From contig OX421966.1 of the NCBI GenBank assembly GCA_949128115.1, positions 5,456,001 through 5,520,000 on the forward strand: 64,000 nt of DNA. The letters are read 5' to 3'. Made by a program: the position numbers and the translations under genes. Shown one piece after another: positions 63,939-64,000 of this stretch (the stretch's first letter is position 1; every line of letters starts with the position of its first letter). The notes beneath the pieces were generated by a model. It was given only the letters and a program-made list of their open reading frames with translations. It made no database searches and was not told where the DNA came from. This DNA comes from Anaspis maculata (Eukaryota > Arthropoda > Insecta > Coleoptera > Scraptiidae).

Positions 63939-64000
63939 CTAGTTTATGATCTGCTAAGGCTAGAAAGTCAACAACGAAGTTTTCATATAGAGTAGGCTTT

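Overview
The window is nuclear DNA from an insect. The evidence is short GT-AG introns (62 and 64 nt), a small set of conserved animal genes, and very dense non-autonomous DNA transposons. A beetle seems plausible but the sequence does not prove it. Four host genes can be supported: (1) a 15-finger C2H2 zinc-finger gene, + strand, join(1789..1790,1853..3494), whose start codon is split by an intron; (2) the caspase-activated DNase gene (DFF40/CAD), - strand, join(12159..12775,19107..19539), with its CIDE-N exon and nuclease exon separated by a 6.3 kb transposon-filled intron; (3) thymidylate kinase, + strand, join(45576..45912,45977..46314); (4) the 3' two-thirds of ribosomal protein S2, - strand, exons 59420..59740 and 63507..63740, with the 5' end beyond the window. 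RpS2 carries two paralogous box C/D snoRNA candidates, one in each visible intron. Orphan exons (46444..46543 and 59043..59234, both -) suggest further host genes that I could not assemble.

Layout: 1-640 LTR-like debris; 1118-1256 a small TTA-flanked MITE; 1.5-3.8 kb the zinc-finger gene; 6.0-7.8 kb a foldback with subrepeats plus two opposed copies of a ~400 bp TIR element (third copy at 44.2 kb); 9.7-10.8 kb a ~1.08 kb palindromic element sitting between AAA and TTT without target duplication (second copy at 17.6-18.65 kb); 12.2-19.5 kb CAD; 19.6-20.8 kb a foldback; 23.5-24.9 kb a ~119 bp tandem array; 24.93-25.05 kb a perfect 47 bp hairpin; 28.2-31.6, 34.4-37.5, 37.5-38.6, 38.6-39.3, 46.65-48.9 and 49.6-50.6 kb large foldbacks, many with TACAGGGTG/CACCCTGTA ends and nested concentrically; 40.4-42.5 kb a foldback whose arms are arrays of a ~20 bp EcoRI-site repeat and whose core holds broken zinc-finger gene pieces; 45.6-46.3 kb thymidylate kinase; 51.2-58.8 kb a 2.6 kb unit in three head-to-tail copies, the third carrying a 989 bp hAT-type insertion and a 1.1 kb deletion; 59.4-64 kb RpS2.

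The host genes do not form a pathway. CAD cuts DNA in apoptosis, thymidylate kinase makes dTDP, RpS2 is a 40S protein, and the zinc-finger protein is a presumed DNA binder. The most unusual content is the mobile DNA: Spy-like elements with a reconstructable empty site, a foldback that captured host gene pieces, and palindromes inserted into the centres of other palindromes.
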